Of a stretch of DNA of 64,000 bases, positions 45,615 to 58,989 are shown piece after piece. This DNA comes from Thermococcus argininiproducens (GTDB lineage Archaea > Methanobacteriota_B > Thermococci > Thermococcales > Thermococcaceae). A program made the translations under genes and the position numbers. The stretch spans positions 310,001 to 374,000 of the forward strand of contig NZ_CP080572.1 of NCBI RefSeq assembly GCF_023746595.1. Direction: 5' to 3'. The notes under the pieces were generated by a model. The model was not told the DNA's origin. It saw only the letters and a program-made list of their open reading frames with translations, and made no database searches. How positions within the stretch are numbered: the stretch's first letter is position 1; each line of letters begins with the position of its first letter.

Positions 45615-46840
45615 CTCTTTTTGATTTTTTCTTTTAGGAGGGCCCTTGCTATTCTAAGGACCTCCTCTGGAGCCTCTCTAAACCCTCCTCCTCTGGCTAA
45701 AACCTCACTCCCTCCTCCACTACCACCGACTTCATTGAGGACTTCTTTAAGGAGTTCATTCATTGCAATGTCTTTAACCTCCTTATTTTTTGCAAAAATC
45801 AAGTAATTTCTCCCCACTATTAATGCTACTGTATCAGGATTTTTATCTACAAAATAAACTACAAACGCTTGGGCGTCCTTCATAGATGCATCTTCTACAA
45901 TGGAGACAACTCTTATCCCATTGATATTCTCAGCACTCTGTAGAAGTGCCTTGCTCTTCCATTTCCACGTCTCTCTCCTCAACTTGTCTTTTTCTTCTTC
46001 AAGAGTCTCAAGCTCTCTTTTAACTTCAAGTATTCTATTAAAAAGAGGCCTGTTTTTATTTAACATTTCACTTAGGCTTTTCCAATAGTCCTCTAATAGC
46101 TTGTCCAGATATATTAAGGCCCTATAACCACAAACAAACTCTATACGCCATATGTTTCTGGCTTTTTTATAAAAGTTAACTATTTTTATAAAACCAACTT
46201 CTCCGGTGTTTCTTACGTGTGTACCACCACAGGGAATTAAATCCACTTCATCTATTTTTATAATTCTAATTTTCCCTGTTACCTCTTTTGGAAGGGCCTT
46301 TCTAAGAGAACTCCTAATTTCTTCAGGGAGTTCGTCGTACTCGCTAACCTCCACAGGAACATTACTCCAAACAACTTCATTTGCCTCTAACTCAGCAGCA
46401 AGAAGGTGCTCCCATGTCAACTCCTCATCAAAGTTTATTTCTATCTTATTATAATCGGGAAAGATTTGAAACCCTGTTGTATCACTATTGTACATCTTCT
46501 TTAAAACAGCAGAAAGAATATGTTGGCCGGTATGCTGTCTCATGTTTTCATATCTCCACTCCCAATCAAGTTCAAGCTCTACATTTTCCCCAATTTGGGG
46601 GAGCCTGCCCTTGATCCTACCTTCATGCCAAATTTCCTCCTTTCCTTCTACCTTTCTCACATCAATTCTGAATCCTTCTCCTTTTATAATTCCAATATCA
46701 CCCGGCTGGCCTCCTCCCTCAGGATAGAAGATAGTCCTATCCAATTTTAGTCTAATATTATCTCCATTAACTTCAATTCCCTCTATCTTTGCCACAGCTT
46801 CTTTTAAATATGGATCAGCATAAAATAACTTAACTGTCAC
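45611..46840 (-). CDS. alaX: Alanyl-tRNA editing protein AlaX (long form with DHHA1 domain)
   Basis: Trans-editing factor that hydrolyses Ser- or Gly-tRNA(Ala); about 409 residues, so the AlaX-L type. The editing domain includes TIFYPEGGGQPGD, the zinc site MRQHTGQHILSAV (HxxxH) and LIPCGGTHVRNTGEVG (CxxxH). A coiled-coil linker (about 255-300) leads to a C-terminal DHHA1 domain with NEVGGSGGGSEVLARGGG. The GTG at 46840 is preferred (MTVKLFYAD, as in relatives); an alternative GTG lies at 46849. Confidence 0.9.
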   Translation of the reverse strand: MTVKLFYADPYLKEAVAKIEGIEVNGDNIRLKLDRTIFYPEGGGQPGDIGIIKGEGFRIDVRKVEGKEEIWHEGRIKGRLPQIGENVELELDWEWRYENMRQHTGQHILSAVLKKMYNSDTTGFQIFPDYNKIEINFDEELTWEHLLAAELEANEVVWSNVPVEVSEYDELPEEIRSSLRKALPKEVTGKIRIIKIDEVDLIPCGGTHVRNTGEVGFIKIVNFYKKARNIWRIEFVCGYRALIYLDKLLEDYWKSLSEMLNKNRPLFNRILEVKRELETLEEEKDKLRRETWKWKSKALLQSAENINGIRVVSIVEDASMKDAQAFVVYFVDKNPDTVALIVGRNYLIFAKNKEVKDIAMNELLKEVLNEVGGSGGGSEVLARGGGFREAPEEVLRIARALLKEKIKKS

Positions 46841-46885
46841 ATCCCTCACCAGAATAAAAATCTCAGTGAAAAGATAAAAAGATAA

Positions 46886-47530
46886 CTAACCTTGAGCTTT
46901 AGCTTCAAGAAGAGCCTTAACTCTCTTCAATCTGAAGAAGTTTTCCCTTTCCATTTCGTCCAAGTGCTGGCTGATGTATTTCACAGTATCTTTCATTCTC
47001 GGTATGATGATATACTCCAAAGCATTCACTCTTCTTTTAGTCTTCTCTATCTCTTTTGCAAGTCTCTTTAATGTTTCTTCAATTTCTGCAAGGCGTATGG
47101 CCAATTCCAAAACCTCTTCAAATTTCTCTGCGGCAACATCTACTTTAGGAGAAGTTGAAACAAATGCATACCCTCTTTCATAAGGATCCCTTCTAAATCC
47201 TTCTGCTTCAATAAGAGGCACCGGGACTCCCATGATATTCCTTCTCTTTATATTTATCTCTCTATTAGGTTTAACACTTAGAGCCGTTTCACTTAATCTC
47301 ACTATTCCCATATCAATTTCAGCCAACCTAAGTTGCTCAAAAGCCTCCGCTATTTTTTGATTAAGTTCTCTCCTCAAAGCTATTGCTTCATCGTAGATAG
47401 TAAAGAACTCCATTATAAGAGCATCCTGCTTCTCTTTAAGGATTTTGTGACCCTTTTCTGCAAGTTTTATTCTCCTCTTTAATCTAAGCAATTCCATTCT
47501 GGTTGGCTTCACTTTTAGTATTCCTGCCAT
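46886..47530 (-). CDS. atpD: A-type ATP synthase subunit D
   Basis: Central-stalk subunit of 214 residues, an antiparallel coiled coil linking the catalytic A3B3 head to the membrane ring. The family start [21 protein letters not shown] and the C-terminal helix [20 protein letters not shown] are conserved. It is last in the H-I-K-E-C-F-A-B-D operon, 28 bases after subunit B. Confidence 0.95.
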   Translation of the reverse strand: MAGILKVKPTRMELLRLKRRIKLAEKGHKILKEKQDALIMEFFTIYDEAIALRRELNQKIAEAFEQLRLAEIDMGIVRLSETALSVKPNREINIKRRNIMGVPVPLIEAEGFRRDPYERGYAFVSTSPKVDVAAEKFEEVLELAIRLAEIEETLKRLAKEIEKTKRRVNALEYIIIPRMKDTVKYISQHLDEMERENFFRLKRVKALLEAKAQG

Positions 47531-47558
47531 TCAACTCACCTCAGTAGGAATAAAGAAA

Positions 47559-48947
47559 TTAAGAGGAGTGTCTGTACTTTGGATGATACTTCTCTATGTA
47601 TTTCCTCTCAACTCTCTTGAGTTCTGACTCTGGTAGTACTGAGAGAAGATCCCATCCAAGGTCTAAAGTCTCAAATATTCCTCTATCCTCATCATATCCC
47701 TGCGCAACGAACTCCCTCTCGAACTTATCCGCAAATTGTAGATATTTCCTATCAGTCTCTGAGAGAGCTTCTTCACCAACTACTGCCACAAGATCTCTTA
47801 AGCTTCTACCCTCAGCATATGCTGCATAGAGCTGCTGGCTGAGCTGTGAATGTTCTTCCCTAGTCCTTCCTTTTCCTATACCATCCTTCATGAGACGGCT
47901 AAGGCTTGGAAGAACATCAATTGGTGGGTAGATACCTTTTCTGTGGAGGTCTCTACTCAGAACGATCTGCCCTTCTGTGATGTAACCTGTAAGGTCTGGT
48001 ATTGGGTGAGTAATATCATCATCAGGCATCGTTAATATTGGCATTTGAGTTATACTTCCCTTTCTACCTCTCACTCTCCCTGCTCTTTCATAAATTGTAG
48101 CTAAATCAGTATACATGTAGCCTGGATAACCTCTTCTTCCGGGAACTTCTTCTCTTGCAGCGGATATTTCTCTCAAAGCCTCTGCGTAGTTTGTCATATC
48201 TGTTAAGATCACAAGTACCTGCATGTCATAGTCAAAGGCCAAGTACTCAGCAACTGTAAGGGCCATTCTAGGAGTGATGATACGTTCAATGGCTGGATCA
48301 TCTGCGAGGTTCAAGAACAATACAGCTCTTTCAATCGCACCAGTCTCTTCAAAACTCTTTTTGAAGAAGTTTGCTTCCTCATAGGTAATACCCATAGCTG
48401 CAAACACTACCGCAAACTGCTCTTCTTCTCCCAAAACCTTTGCTTGTCTTGCAATCTGAGCGGCAAGCATGTTGTGAGGCAAACCGCTACCACTGAATAT
48501 TGGGAGCTTTTGACCTCTAACAAGTGTGTTCATCCCATCTATTGCAGAGATACCCGTTTGAATGAAGTCTCTCGGATATGCTCTTGCTACAGGGTTAAGG
48601 GGAGCTCCATGGACATCTCTTCTGTCCTCTGGAATTATCTCCGGTCCACCATCTATTGGCTCTCCTATACCGTTGAATACTCTCCCAAGCATGTCCATTG
48701 AAACTGGGACTTTAAGTGTCTCCCCTGTGAATCTTACTCTCGTGGTTTTTACATCTAAATCTCTTGTTCCTTCGAAAACTTGGACGATTGCTAGATCCTC
48801 TCTTGCTTCAAGAACTTGTCCCTTCCTCTTCTCTCCACCTTCAACTTCAATCTCTACAACTTCACCATATGCTACTCCTCTAACACCTTGGACAATCATT
48901 AAAGGACCGTAAATCTTGCTTATTGTGGAGTACTCCATAGCAGGCAT
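47559..48947 (-). CDS. atpB: A-type ATP synthase subunit B (regulatory)
   Basis: Non-catalytic nucleotide-binding subunit of about 462 residues: N-terminal beta barrel ([20 protein letters not shown]), [18 protein letters not shown] replacing the Walker A of subunit A, and a helical C-terminal domain ending in EKYHPKY. ATG 48947 (MPAMEYS) follows GGAGAG at good spacing; an upstream GTG at 48956 is less likely. Confidence 0.95.
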   Translation of the reverse strand: MPAMEYSTISKIYGPLMIVQGVRGVAYGEVVEIEVEGGEKRKGQVLEAREDLAIVQVFEGTRDLDVKTTRVRFTGETLKVPVSMDMLGRVFNGIGEPIDGGPEIIPEDRRDVHGAPLNPVARAYPRDFIQTGISAIDGMNTLVRGQKLPIFSGSGLPHNMLAAQIARQAKVLGEEEQFAVVFAAMGITYEEANFFKKSFEETGAIERAVLFLNLADDPAIERIITPRMALTVAEYLAFDYDMQVLVILTDMTNYAEALREISAAREEVPGRRGYPGYMYTDLATIYERAGRVRGRKGSITQMPILTMPDDDITHPIPDLTGYITEGQIVLSRDLHRKGIYPPIDVLPSLSRLMKDGIGKGRTREEHSQLSQQLYAAYAEGRSLRDLVAVVGEEALSETDRKYLQFADKFEREFVAQGYDEDRGIFETLDLGWDLLSVLPESELKRVERKYIEKYHPKYRHSS

Positions 48948-48952
48948 TTTTA

Positions 48953-50710
48953 TCACTCTCCGTATTTCTTAAAGAGTTCTTCAAATTGAGCCCTGGTTTT
49001 TTCTATTAGGCCGGCTATCTCCTCAACATTTGGATTGTACTTCATTCTTCCTATCTCTTCCCTAACGGGCAATTTTACAATCTCTTCAACTGGAATTCCT
49101 GCATCTACAGCTTCCATAGTGTACTTGTAAAAGTTGAGTATAACTTTCATCATTGTTATTTGCTTCTTCGGTGGGCAATAAGTGTCAACTTCGTGAAAGG
49201 CGTCTTGTTGGAGGTAATCCTCCCTAATCATCCTCGCTACGAGAAGAATAGCTTTCTCCCTTTCTGGCAGTGCATCTGGACCAACTATTCTGACTATTTC
49301 CTGAAGTTCAGATTCTTTCTGCAAAAGTGCCATTGCCTCGTCTCTCATTAATTTCCATTCTGAATCAACATTATTATGCCACCAATCTTTTATTGAGTCC
49401 ACATAAAGGGAATAACTTGTGAGCCAGTTTATAGCTGGGAAGTGTCTTCTTCTTGCAAGATCCGCATCTAATGCCCAGAATACTTTAACAACTCTCAATG
49501 TGTTCTGCACAACAGGATCGCTTAGGTCACCACCTGGAGGTGATACTGCTCCAATAACACTAACACTTCCAATTCTCTCATCGCTTCCCAAAGTCTTTAC
49601 TCTACCAGCTCTTTCATAAAACTCTGCTACCTTTGAAGCTAAATAAGCGGGATATCCTTCCTCACCTGGCATTTCCTCAAGTCTTCCAGAAATTTCTCTC
49701 AAAGCTTCTGCCCATCTTGAGGTTGAATCTGCCATTAAAGCCACATTATATCCCATGTCTCTAAAGTACTCTGCTATTGTAATTCCGGTATAAATTGAAG
49801 CCTCTCTTGCTGCAACAGGCATGTTTGAAGTATTAGCTATGAGCACTGTTCTCTCCATTAATGGTTTTCCTGTTCTCGGGTCCTTAAGCTTGGGGAACTC
49901 TTCAAGCACATCTGTCATCTCATTTCCTCTTTCCCCACATCCAATATATACCACAACTTCTGCATCACTCCATTTTGCAAGTTGGTGTTGGGTGACTGTC
50001 TTACCTGAGCCAAATGGTCCAGGAATTGCTGCAGTACCACCTTTGGCCTGTGGGAAGAAAGTGTCTATAGTTCTTTGTCCTGTAATAAGTGGAATTTCTG
50101 GAGGAAGTTTCTGTTTATAGGGCCTTTTTACACGAACTGGCCATCTCTGATACATTTTTAGCTCTTTAATTTCGCCGTTGGGCATTTTAACTTTTGCAAT
50201 AACTTCTTCTATTGTGTAATCTCCTTCCTCAGCGATTTCAACGATTTCTCCGTTAACCCTTGGTGGAATCATTATTTTGTGCTCTATAATTCCCGTTTCT
50301 GGGACAGTTCCAATTATATCCCCCTCAACTACCTTGTCTCCTACTTTAACGGTTGGTGTAAAATGCCACTTTTTGTCTCTTGGAAGAGCAGGAGCTGTGA
50401 GTCCTCTACCTATAAAGTCTCCACTTTGGTCTCTCAATATCTCAAGAGGCCTTTGGATTCCATCATATATTGAAGTGAGCAATCCTGGTCCAAGTTCAAC
50501 ACTCAAAGATGCTCCTGTACCTACAACAGGCTCTCCTGGTCTAATACCAGCAGTTTCTTCATAAACCTGAATAACTGCTTTGTCACCTTCCAGCCTAATG
50601 ATTTCTCCAATAAGCCCCAATTCACCTACTCTAACTACTTCATACATTCTAGAGCCTTTCATATCATCCGCAACGACTAATGGTCCAGTAACCCTAACTA
50701 TCTTTCCCAT
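48953..50710 (-). CDS. atpA: A-type ATP synthase subunit A (catalytic)
   Basis: Catalytic subunit of about 585 residues: N-terminal barrel ([18 protein letters not shown]), the non-homologous bulge region typical of A/V types, P-loop [17 protein letters not shown] (about 231-247), and [20 protein letters not shown] around the nucleotide site. No intein interrupts the P-loop, unlike in some Thermococcales. ATG 50710 follows AGAGGTG. Confidence 0.96.
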   Translation of the reverse strand: MGKIVRVTGPLVVADDMKGSRMYEVVRVGELGLIGEIIRLEGDKAVIQVYEETAGIRPGEPVVGTGASLSVELGPGLLTSIYDGIQRPLEILRDQSGDFIGRGLTAPALPRDKKWHFTPTVKVGDKVVEGDIIGTVPETGIIEHKIMIPPRVNGEIVEIAEEGDYTIEEVIAKVKMPNGEIKELKMYQRWPVRVKRPYKQKLPPEIPLITGQRTIDTFFPQAKGGTAAIPGPFGSGKTVTQHQLAKWSDAEVVVYIGCGERGNEMTDVLEEFPKLKDPRTGKPLMERTVLIANTSNMPVAAREASIYTGITIAEYFRDMGYNVALMADSTSRWAEALREISGRLEEMPGEEGYPAYLASKVAEFYERAGRVKTLGSDERIGSVSVIGAVSPPGGDLSDPVVQNTLRVVKVFWALDADLARRRHFPAINWLTSYSLYVDSIKDWWHNNVDSEWKLMRDEAMALLQKESELQEIVRIVGPDALPEREKAILLVARMIREDYLQQDAFHEVDTYCPPKKQITMMKVILNFYKYTMEAVDAGIPVEEIVKLPVREEIGRMKYNPNVEEIAGLIEKTRAQFEELFKKYGE

Positions 50711-50715
50711 TTCTT

Positions 50716-51024
50716 TCACCTCTTTATCTCAACACCTATGGCCCGTCTAACAATTTCTCTTAGTTGTTCTTCACCATATAATGACCCATATTTATCAGGA
50801 ATTTGAAGAATTATAGGGAGTGTAACATCTGGAATCTCAACTTTTTGAGCTAAACGCTCTGTTATAAATATCACACCAATATCTTCTCTTTCTACCAACT
50901 CTCTTAGTTTATTTCTCACTCGCTCTATCTCAAGCGGTGCGTCTCCAAAAGAATACGTTTCATGAACTCCTGCAAGTTTGAAGCCAAGTGCTGTGTCCTT
51001 GTCACCCAATACTACTATCTTCAT
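50716..51024 (-). CDS. atpF: A-type ATP synthase subunit F
   Basis: A 102-residue CheY-like regulatory subunit of the central stalk, starting [19 protein letters not shown] and containing [13 protein letters not shown]. It overlaps subunit C by four bases upstream, and its stop is interlaced with the ribosome site of subunit A. Confidence 0.94.
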   Translation of the reverse strand: MKIVVLGDKDTALGFKLAGVHETYSFGDAPLEIERVRNKLRELVEREDIGVIFITERLAQKVEIPDVTLPIILQIPDKYGSLYGEEQLREIVRRAIGVEIKR

Positions 51025-52130
51025 AGCTGGTCACCCACAATTCCCTTTATTATTTCTGGCTTTAGCCCATCCTCTATTAATTTAGCAATCGCCTTAAGCT
51101 TTCTAATTTCTGATTCTTTTTGAAGGATATAGCTTACGGGGGTAGCTATACTGAGGGGGTAAAATCTTGTAAGTTCTGCCATTTTTTGTTGGATATACTT
51201 GTCAAACGCTCTTTCAAAAGCTGATATATCTCCCACAACCTTATCTCGGACATCCTTCAATATTGGGGAGTATTCCGTAGAATCGAGTTCTGCTAGTGCC
51301 ATTTCAATGTCCTCAACATTTAGTAGAGTTTCAAGTGTTCTCCTGTTCATCCTTCCACCTGGAATAAGAGATTTTCTGATTTTATCCGCGCTTAACCTAT
51401 GCACTTTTGCCCTTAAGATTGTGATTAGATTTATTTTATCTATTTTCAAGTTCACAAACTCTTCAAGAATCTTTTTCTCCTCCGCCTTCCGAGAAGCAGC
51501 ATATCCAAGAAGCTTGGAATAGTGTTTTTTATACAATTCAGTTTCAAATTCTTCCGAAGTTATCTCCTTAAGGAGTAGCCTTTGATAAGGTTCTTCATAT
51601 TCCGTACCCTCAAGGATAACGAGAATTTCTTCTAAGGTCTTTGCCTCTGCCATTGCTTTTACCTTTTCCACCATGGTCCCCAACCCATGGACATAGTCTC
51701 TTGCAACTTCTCCTCTTAATTTGGCCTTAACTACTGAAGAAATGTTTCTAATGTCCCACTCTTCAAGAAGAAGTTGGAAGAATACCCTTGTTCTCTTTGG
51801 CAAAATTTTCATCATTAATCTGTATGTGTCTGCTAGAGATACTTCTAGAGCCTTGTCAATAGCTTCTGCATTTAAAGAAGTCAAATTTCCTAAATATGGT
51901 TTATAATCACTATCTTCTAAATTCATGACAAAGTTGTTAAGTGTTTTTGACTCAGCAAGTTCTCCTAGTTTTTGTTCAGTAAATAACCTCGCTTCCATAG
52001 CCTTAATCCTTGCATTAGGGTATGAATAGGGAGTATATTTCCACAATATCTGACCCGTTTTGTATGCTATCCATGTAAAAATCACTGCCAAGCTCGTGTC
52101 CAACAGTGCAGTTATAGTTCCTACTTCCAC
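51021..52130 (-). CDS. atpC: A-type ATP synthase subunit C
   Basis: Funnel-shaped socket subunit (V-type subunit d family) of about 369 residues between the rotor ring and the stalk. Characteristic stretches are [20 protein letters not shown] and the mid-protein [20 protein letters not shown]. The GTG at 52130 ([11 protein letters not shown]) agrees with relatives; a GTG at 52139 is possible. Confidence 0.93.
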   Translation of the reverse strand: MEVGTITALLDTSLAVIFTWIAYKTGQILWKYTPYSYPNARIKAMEARLFTEQKLGELAESKTLNNFVMNLEDSDYKPYLGNLTSLNAEAIDKALEVSLADTYRLMMKILPKRTRVFFQLLLEEWDIRNISSVVKAKLRGEVARDYVHGLGTMVEKVKAMAEAKTLEEILVILEGTEYEEPYQRLLLKEITSEEFETELYKKHYSKLLGYAASRKAEEKKILEEFVNLKIDKINLITILRAKVHRLSADKIRKSLIPGGRMNRRTLETLLNVEDIEMALAELDSTEYSPILKDVRDKVVGDISAFERAFDKYIQQKMAELTRFYPLSIATPVSYILQKESEIRKLKAIAKLIEDGLKPEIIKGIVGDQL

Positions 52131-52135
52131 ATTCC

Positions 52136-52747
52136 TCACCCAAATAAGATTTTTGCTATTTTAGCCCTTAACTCAGATTGAAGTCTCTCCATCCTAGCCT
52201 CAAAAGTGTTATCTATTCTTACCGTTTTTGTAGAATTTTGTATGATCACACCACCTAGTGTCTCCACAGAGTCCCCAAGTGAGATTTCTACGTCTTTACC
52301 AATCTTTTCTTTTACAATCCGTTTTACTTCTTCCAAATGTTTCTCTATCAAAGAAAGTGTCCTCTCATTTGAGGTGAGCAGCACTTTTTCCTCTTCAAGC
52401 TCCTGAATTCCATTGAGTATCAGGTCTTTGAGTACTTCTAAATACTCTTCTTCTGGAATTGAAGCTAACCTTTCCTTCATGGAATCTATAACCTCATTAA
52501 TTAGCTCTTCTTGAAGTGCAAGCTTCCTCCTCCTAACCTCAAGCTTTGCATTTGCTATTATCCTCTGTTTTTCCAGTTCCGCTTGGGTCTGAGCCTTCCT
52601 AATGATCCAATCTGCTTTTGCTTTGGCTCTTCTCTCAGCTTCTTTTTTAATCTCCTCTGCTTTATGTTCCGCCTCTTCTAAAATGTATTTTATTTTCTGT
52701 TCTGCCTCTCTGTTAATCTCCTCGATAATTAGCTTAGCTCCTTCCAT
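52136..52747 (-). CDS. atpE: A-type ATP synthase subunit E
   Basis: Peripheral-stalk subunit of 203 residues. A long charged N-terminal helix (about 1-100, EAEHKAEEIKKEAERRAKAK) pairs with subunit H as a coiled coil; the globular C-terminal domain (LGGVIIQNSTKTVRIDNTFE) binds the head. Confidence 0.94.
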   Translation of the reverse strand: MEGAKLIIEEINREAEQKIKYILEEAEHKAEEIKKEAERRAKAKADWIIRKAQTQAELEKQRIIANAKLEVRRRKLALQEELINEVIDSMKERLASIPEEEYLEVLKDLILNGIQELEEEKVLLTSNERTLSLIEKHLEEVKRIVKEKIGKDVEISLGDSVETLGGVIIQNSTKTVRIDNTFEARMERLQSELRAKIAKILFG

Positions 52748-52781
52748 TAGTGACTCCTCCTTGAAATGTTAGGGAGAAGGC

Positions 52782-55266
<2,485 letters not shown>

Positions 55267-55269
55267 ACA

Positions 55270-55581
55270 TCATCTCCCTCTAATGAGTTTTACTGCCTCA
55301 TTAATAGCTTTCTCAAAATTTTGTTCTGCTTTGAGTTTTATCTCTTCAATCTCCTCTTCTCCATCCTTTGTAATCTTCTCTGCTTCAACCTGTCCTTCTT
55401 TCCTTTTCTCTTCTATTAAAGAGTTTGCCTGTTTTTGGGCCTCATTTATTATTTGCTCTTCAATCCTTCTTGCTTCCTCCTTTGCTCGGTCAATTATTAT
55501 CTTTGCATCTCCTTTTGCTTTTTCAATCCTTTCTTCTGCCTTTTTCTCCGCATCTACAATTTCTTTAATGATTGTCTCCAT
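55270..55581 (-). CDS. atpH: A-type ATP synthase subunit H
   Basis: A 103-residue, nearly all-helical peripheral-stalk subunit (EIVDAEKKAEERIEKAKGDA and KAEQNFEKAINEAVKLIRGR), forming a right-handed coiled coil with subunit E. It opens the operon behind GGAGGGC, with a promoter about 60 bases upstream. Confidence 0.9.
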   Translation of the reverse strand: METIIKEIVDAEKKAEERIEKAKGDAKIIIDRAKEEARRIEEQIINEAQKQANSLIEEKRKEGQVEAEKITKDGEEEIEEIKLKAEQNFEKAINEAVKLIRGR

Positions 55582-55640
55582 GAAAAGCCCTCCGATGAAG
55601 TTAATGAAAGTAACCGTTTCAAAGGAGTGTTAAGTGAATA

Positions 55641-55650
55641 CTTTAAATAA
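55641..55650 (-). promoter_or_regulatory. Probable promoter of the A-ATPase operon
   Basis: On the minus strand TTATTTAAAG (55650-55641) is a TATA-like box about 65 bases before the atpH ATG, implying a leader of roughly 35-40 bases. The spacer also contains the ribosome-binding site TCGGAGGGC. Confidence 0.45.
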
Positions 55651-55749
55651 TTTATGCTCAAAAGTGCACAAAGAAGAACAGAAAAGATGAAGATTTTTGC
55701 ATAAATGATAAAACAGAAATAAAGATTCATATTCACTATTGAACATTAG

Positions 55750-56445
55750 TCAACTCTGACCTTCACTGGTTTTCTTTCGCTCAAATACAGTTTTAATATC
55801 CTTTAATACTGCATTCTTTGCAAAAACCACTACTTCTCCTTTCTTTGGTAATTTCGTATCCCCTGATGGGATAATCAGATTTCCCTTCTCGTCATATATT
55901 GCAACTATAAGAGAGTCCTTGGGCAAATTAAGCTCTTTAACAACCTTTTCTGAGATCTCACTTCCATCATTCAATGGAAACTTTACAATTTCTGCACCTT
56001 CTCTTGGGAAAAGCACTCTATCAAAGCCAGGAATTGTTATGCTTCTGAAAATGTAGTTGGCCGCAATTTCTTCGGGGCTTATGACCACATCAAAGTATTT
56101 CTTTAAATCTTCAACCCTTTCAAAGACTTCCTTATTCTTAGGCTTGCTTATTCTGAGGATGGTCTTTATTTTGGGATTCAAATGCTTTGCAAGGATACAT
56201 GCTAAAATATTTGCATCATCCCTACCAGTTAAAGCCGCAAACGTATCTGCCTGCTTAACATTAGCCTCTTCTAGAGTTTTCTGATCTGTTGCATCTCCTT
56301 CGAGTACAAGCCCATTAATAAGGAAAGATAGTTCCTTAGCTCTTTCTTTGTTTATGTCAATTATCGTAACATCGTGCCCTTCATTTTCCAACATTTTGGC
56401 CACAAGATAACCAACCCTTCCAGCACCCATTATCACAACAAACAT
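55750..56445 (-). CDS. TrkA-family potassium channel/transport regulator
   Basis: A 231-residue cytoplasmic protein. The RCK/TrkA-N domain has the NAD-binding VVIMGAGRVGYLVAKML and VTIIDINKERA; a TrkA-C domain follows (about 140-215, EIVKFPLNDGSEISEKV). Such proteins gate a separate Trk/Ktr membrane subunit, not encoded here. It is seven bases downstream of secD in the same direction. Confidence 0.9.
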   Translation of the reverse strand: MFVVIMGAGRVGYLVAKMLENEGHDVTIIDINKERAKELSFLINGLVLEGDATDQKTLEEANVKQADTFAALTGRDDANILACILAKHLNPKIKTILRISKPKNKEVFERVEDLKKYFDVVISPEEIAANYIFRSITIPGFDRVLFPREGAEIVKFPLNDGSEISEKVVKELNLPKDSLIVAIYDEKGNLIIPSGDTKLPKKGEVVVFAKNAVLKDIKTVFERKKTSEGQS

Positions 56446-56451
56446 TCAACG

Positions 56452-57996
56452 TCACCTCTCCTCAGCGAGGAGTATTTTCGCGATTTCAGCATATGCTGGC
56501 CTTGTTATTAGTATTCCCGTTATTGTACCTACAATGGTACTGAATGCAAATCCTCTAAGTCCACCAATAAAGTACCAGAACAAAAAGAGCATTGCAATAA
56601 TGGTAGTTGTTGCAGATGCCCATATAACAAAAAATGCCCTTCCCATTCTCTTTAAGATACCACTTCTTTTTGTTATTTTCTCCCTTTTTACTCCTCCCAA
56701 AAGTTCATCAGTTATCACAATTTGTTGATCTACACTCGTCCCTATGAGAGCTATTATACCTGCTATACTTGGAAGATCAAGATCCCACCGAATAAGTGCA
56801 GCAAATCCTAAAATCGCAAGCACTTCGCTTAAACTTGTTAAAACTACTGGAATTGCTATCTTAGCTCTCCTATAGTGGAAATACACTATAACTCCCACCA
56901 TTATAAGAGCCATCATACCTGCTTGTACCACTTGTTTTTTGAATTGTTCCCCTAACGTCGGAGATATATAATTAACTCCCTCCAGAGATACCTTAACTGG
57001 AAGAGAACCACTTTCAAGAACTGTCCTGACAATTTTCGCCTGTTCTATGGCAAAAACATCTTGACGAGTTCCTCCAATTGAGATTGCTAATTCAGTCCGT
57101 GGTTCTCCTGTTGTGAGGCCTTCTTGTAGCTTATATGGACCATACAAACCTATAATCCTCCTAATAAACTCGTCTATAGCCTCTCCTGCACGTGGTTCTC
57201 TTTTTTCTACTTTTATTCCAAAGTTTCTCAACTGAGATTCGAGATTACCATTAATCCCAATTAAGATAACCTTTTCTTTGCCTTCTGCAAGTTTAGCTAT
57301 TTCTTCTGCAGTCTGATTTCCATATGCGATAACATCAATATTAAATGCCTCTTTGAGTCTCTGGGGAAGTGATTTAGCATCTGGTACAAATTGAAACTCA
57401 TTTATCATAACCATAACCGCGTAGACATCTTGGGAAACTATTAAAACCGAGTTCACAGGAGGGTCAAGGAATATATCTACCGGATATCCGACCTTTCCAA
57501 GGGCGAGTTGAGCAAATTTTTCTGCAGCTTCTTTTGAAATCGAGAATGGAACTATCCAAGCACTTTTACTTGCATCGTAACCCACCTGGTCAACTCTTTT
57601 AATGTCCTCTCCAGTAGCAAAGATTACTCCATTAAACTCTGCATAGAATACACCCTGACGAGTTATTGTATTTATAATGTTATCCACTTCTTTATCACTT
57701 ACTCTAGCCACACTTATTTTAATTGTATTATTCCCCCAAGGTTCTAATTTGATATCTTTAACTCCTAGAATATTCAATCTTTCTTCAAGAGAATTTTTGA
57801 CCTCTTCTAGAAGTACTGTGTTGTTTTCTTCAAGAACAACTGTTATTTCAACGCCGCCACTAATATCAGTCCCATAGCTCAATCCTCCAACAACTGTATC
57901 ACCAATGGTAAATCCTCTAATGAGAGTCAATGAAACAACGACAGTAAGTATAAGAAAGATTACTTTTGTCTTTAAAAGAACCTTTTTCCAGTTCAT
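56452..57996 (-). CDS. secD: Protein-export membrane protein SecD
   Basis: Accessory subunit of the Sec translocon, 514 residues. Helix 1 lies at about 9-27, a large extracytoplasmic domain (about 40-340) starts with GGLSYGTDISGGVEITVVLE (the D-x-x-GG motif), and five C-terminal helices include ALIGTSVDQQIVITDELLGG. It overlaps the preceding secF by four bases. Archaeal genomes have SecD/F although SecA is absent. Confidence 0.94.
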   Translation of the reverse strand: MNWKKVLLKTKVIFLILTVVVSLTLIRGFTIGDTVVGGLSYGTDISGGVEITVVLEENNTVLLEEVKNSLEERLNILGVKDIKLEPWGNNTIKISVARVSDKEVDNIINTITRQGVFYAEFNGVIFATGEDIKRVDQVGYDASKSAWIVPFSISKEAAEKFAQLALGKVGYPVDIFLDPPVNSVLIVSQDVYAVMVMINEFQFVPDAKSLPQRLKEAFNIDVIAYGNQTAEEIAKLAEGKEKVILIGINGNLESQLRNFGIKVEKREPRAGEAIDEFIRRIIGLYGPYKLQEGLTTGEPRTELAISIGGTRQDVFAIEQAKIVRTVLESGSLPVKVSLEGVNYISPTLGEQFKKQVVQAGMMALIMVGVIVYFHYRRAKIAIPVVLTSLSEVLAILGFAALIRWDLDLPSIAGIIALIGTSVDQQIVITDELLGGVKREKITKRSGILKRMGRAFFVIWASATTTIIAMLFLFWYFIGGLRGFAFSTIVGTITGILITRPAYAEIAKILLAEER

Positions 57997-58844
57997 TTTT
58001 TCTCACCTCTATAGATGTACCATCTCAGAACTCCAGCATTAAGTATCCACGTGTTCATAAAGTCCGCGAGAAGTCCAAAAATAAGGACACTCGCTATCAT
58101 ATCTATGACTTCAGCTTGAGAAAGCAACCATAACGAAGCCAAGGCTCCAAGCGTTGTAGTACTCATTGTAAATCCTGTGGAAACTGCTGAAAAGTAAGCA
58201 TCTTCTATAGTATCTTCTTTTCTCCTTAAAAGTTTAGTAGTGAGCAGAATGTTGCTATCAACGGAGTATCCTATAAGTAGTAGGAGAGCTGCTATAGTGG
58301 CTTGACGTAATTCAAGTCCAAAAATGCTCATTAGTGCAAGTGCTATTGTCATGTCTGAAAGAGCCGAGAATACCACTGTCAGAGAAGGTATGGGATCTCT
58401 GAAGAAAATAAAAACAATAATAGCCATTCCAATAAATGCCAATATTACTGCTTTTAATCCCTGGTGTTGTGCAGTTTTTGAGATTGCTGCTCCAACTTTC
58501 ACAGGATGCATTTCTGCATTTGGATATTCAGAACGTAAAATACTCATTATCTCAAGAGGATCTGTATCTAAAGGTGCTCTTATCTCTATTTTGGTTTTTC
58601 CGGTAGGATCAATTATCGCCCTAGCAGTTACATCAAAATTATTCTGCTTAAGAAATACCTCGACTTCAGAGGCACTTGCATCAACTCCATAAATTGTTAT
58701 TGCAACTCCTCCTCCAAGATCTATTCCAAGGTTTGGAAAGTGAACTGCGAGTATTAAAACTGCTACAAGAAAAACAATTAGTGGATAGGTTATCATTTTT
58801 TTAGGATCAGTAGCAGCAAGCTTTTTGAGAGTATTCTCAAGCAT
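57993..58844 (-). CDS. secF: Protein-export membrane protein SecF
   Basis: A 283-residue partner of SecD with six helices. After helix 1 the conserved LGIDLGGGVAITIYG appears; the C-terminal core has LLLIGYSVDSNILLTTKLLR and FMNTWILNAGVLRW. ATG 58844 follows GAGGTGAACAGG; the GTG at 58853 lies inside the ribosome site. The order secF-secD is typical of euryarchaea. Confidence 0.93.
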   Translation of the reverse strand: MLENTLKKLAATDPKKMITYPLIVFLVAVLILAVHFPNLGIDLGGGVAITIYGVDASASEVEVFLKQNNFDVTARAIIDPTGKTKIEIRAPLDTDPLEIMSILRSEYPNAEMHPVKVGAAISKTAQHQGLKAVILAFIGMAIIVFIFFRDPIPSLTVVFSALSDMTIALALMSIFGLELRQATIAALLLLIGYSVDSNILLTTKLLRRKEDTIEDAYFSAVSTGFTMSTTTLGALASLWLLSQAEVIDMIASVLIFGLLADFMNTWILNAGVLRWYIYRGEKK

Positions 58845-58989
58845 CCTGTTCACCTCTTACGTGGTTTTTAATGTACGGCATTGTCTTTTTAGATACTCCA
58901 CCGTAGCATTTAAAAATCTATTCAATAGCGCACTTACTAGACACGCAACTTTTAAAACCTAAGGTGAATAACTGGATTAGGTGATGCTC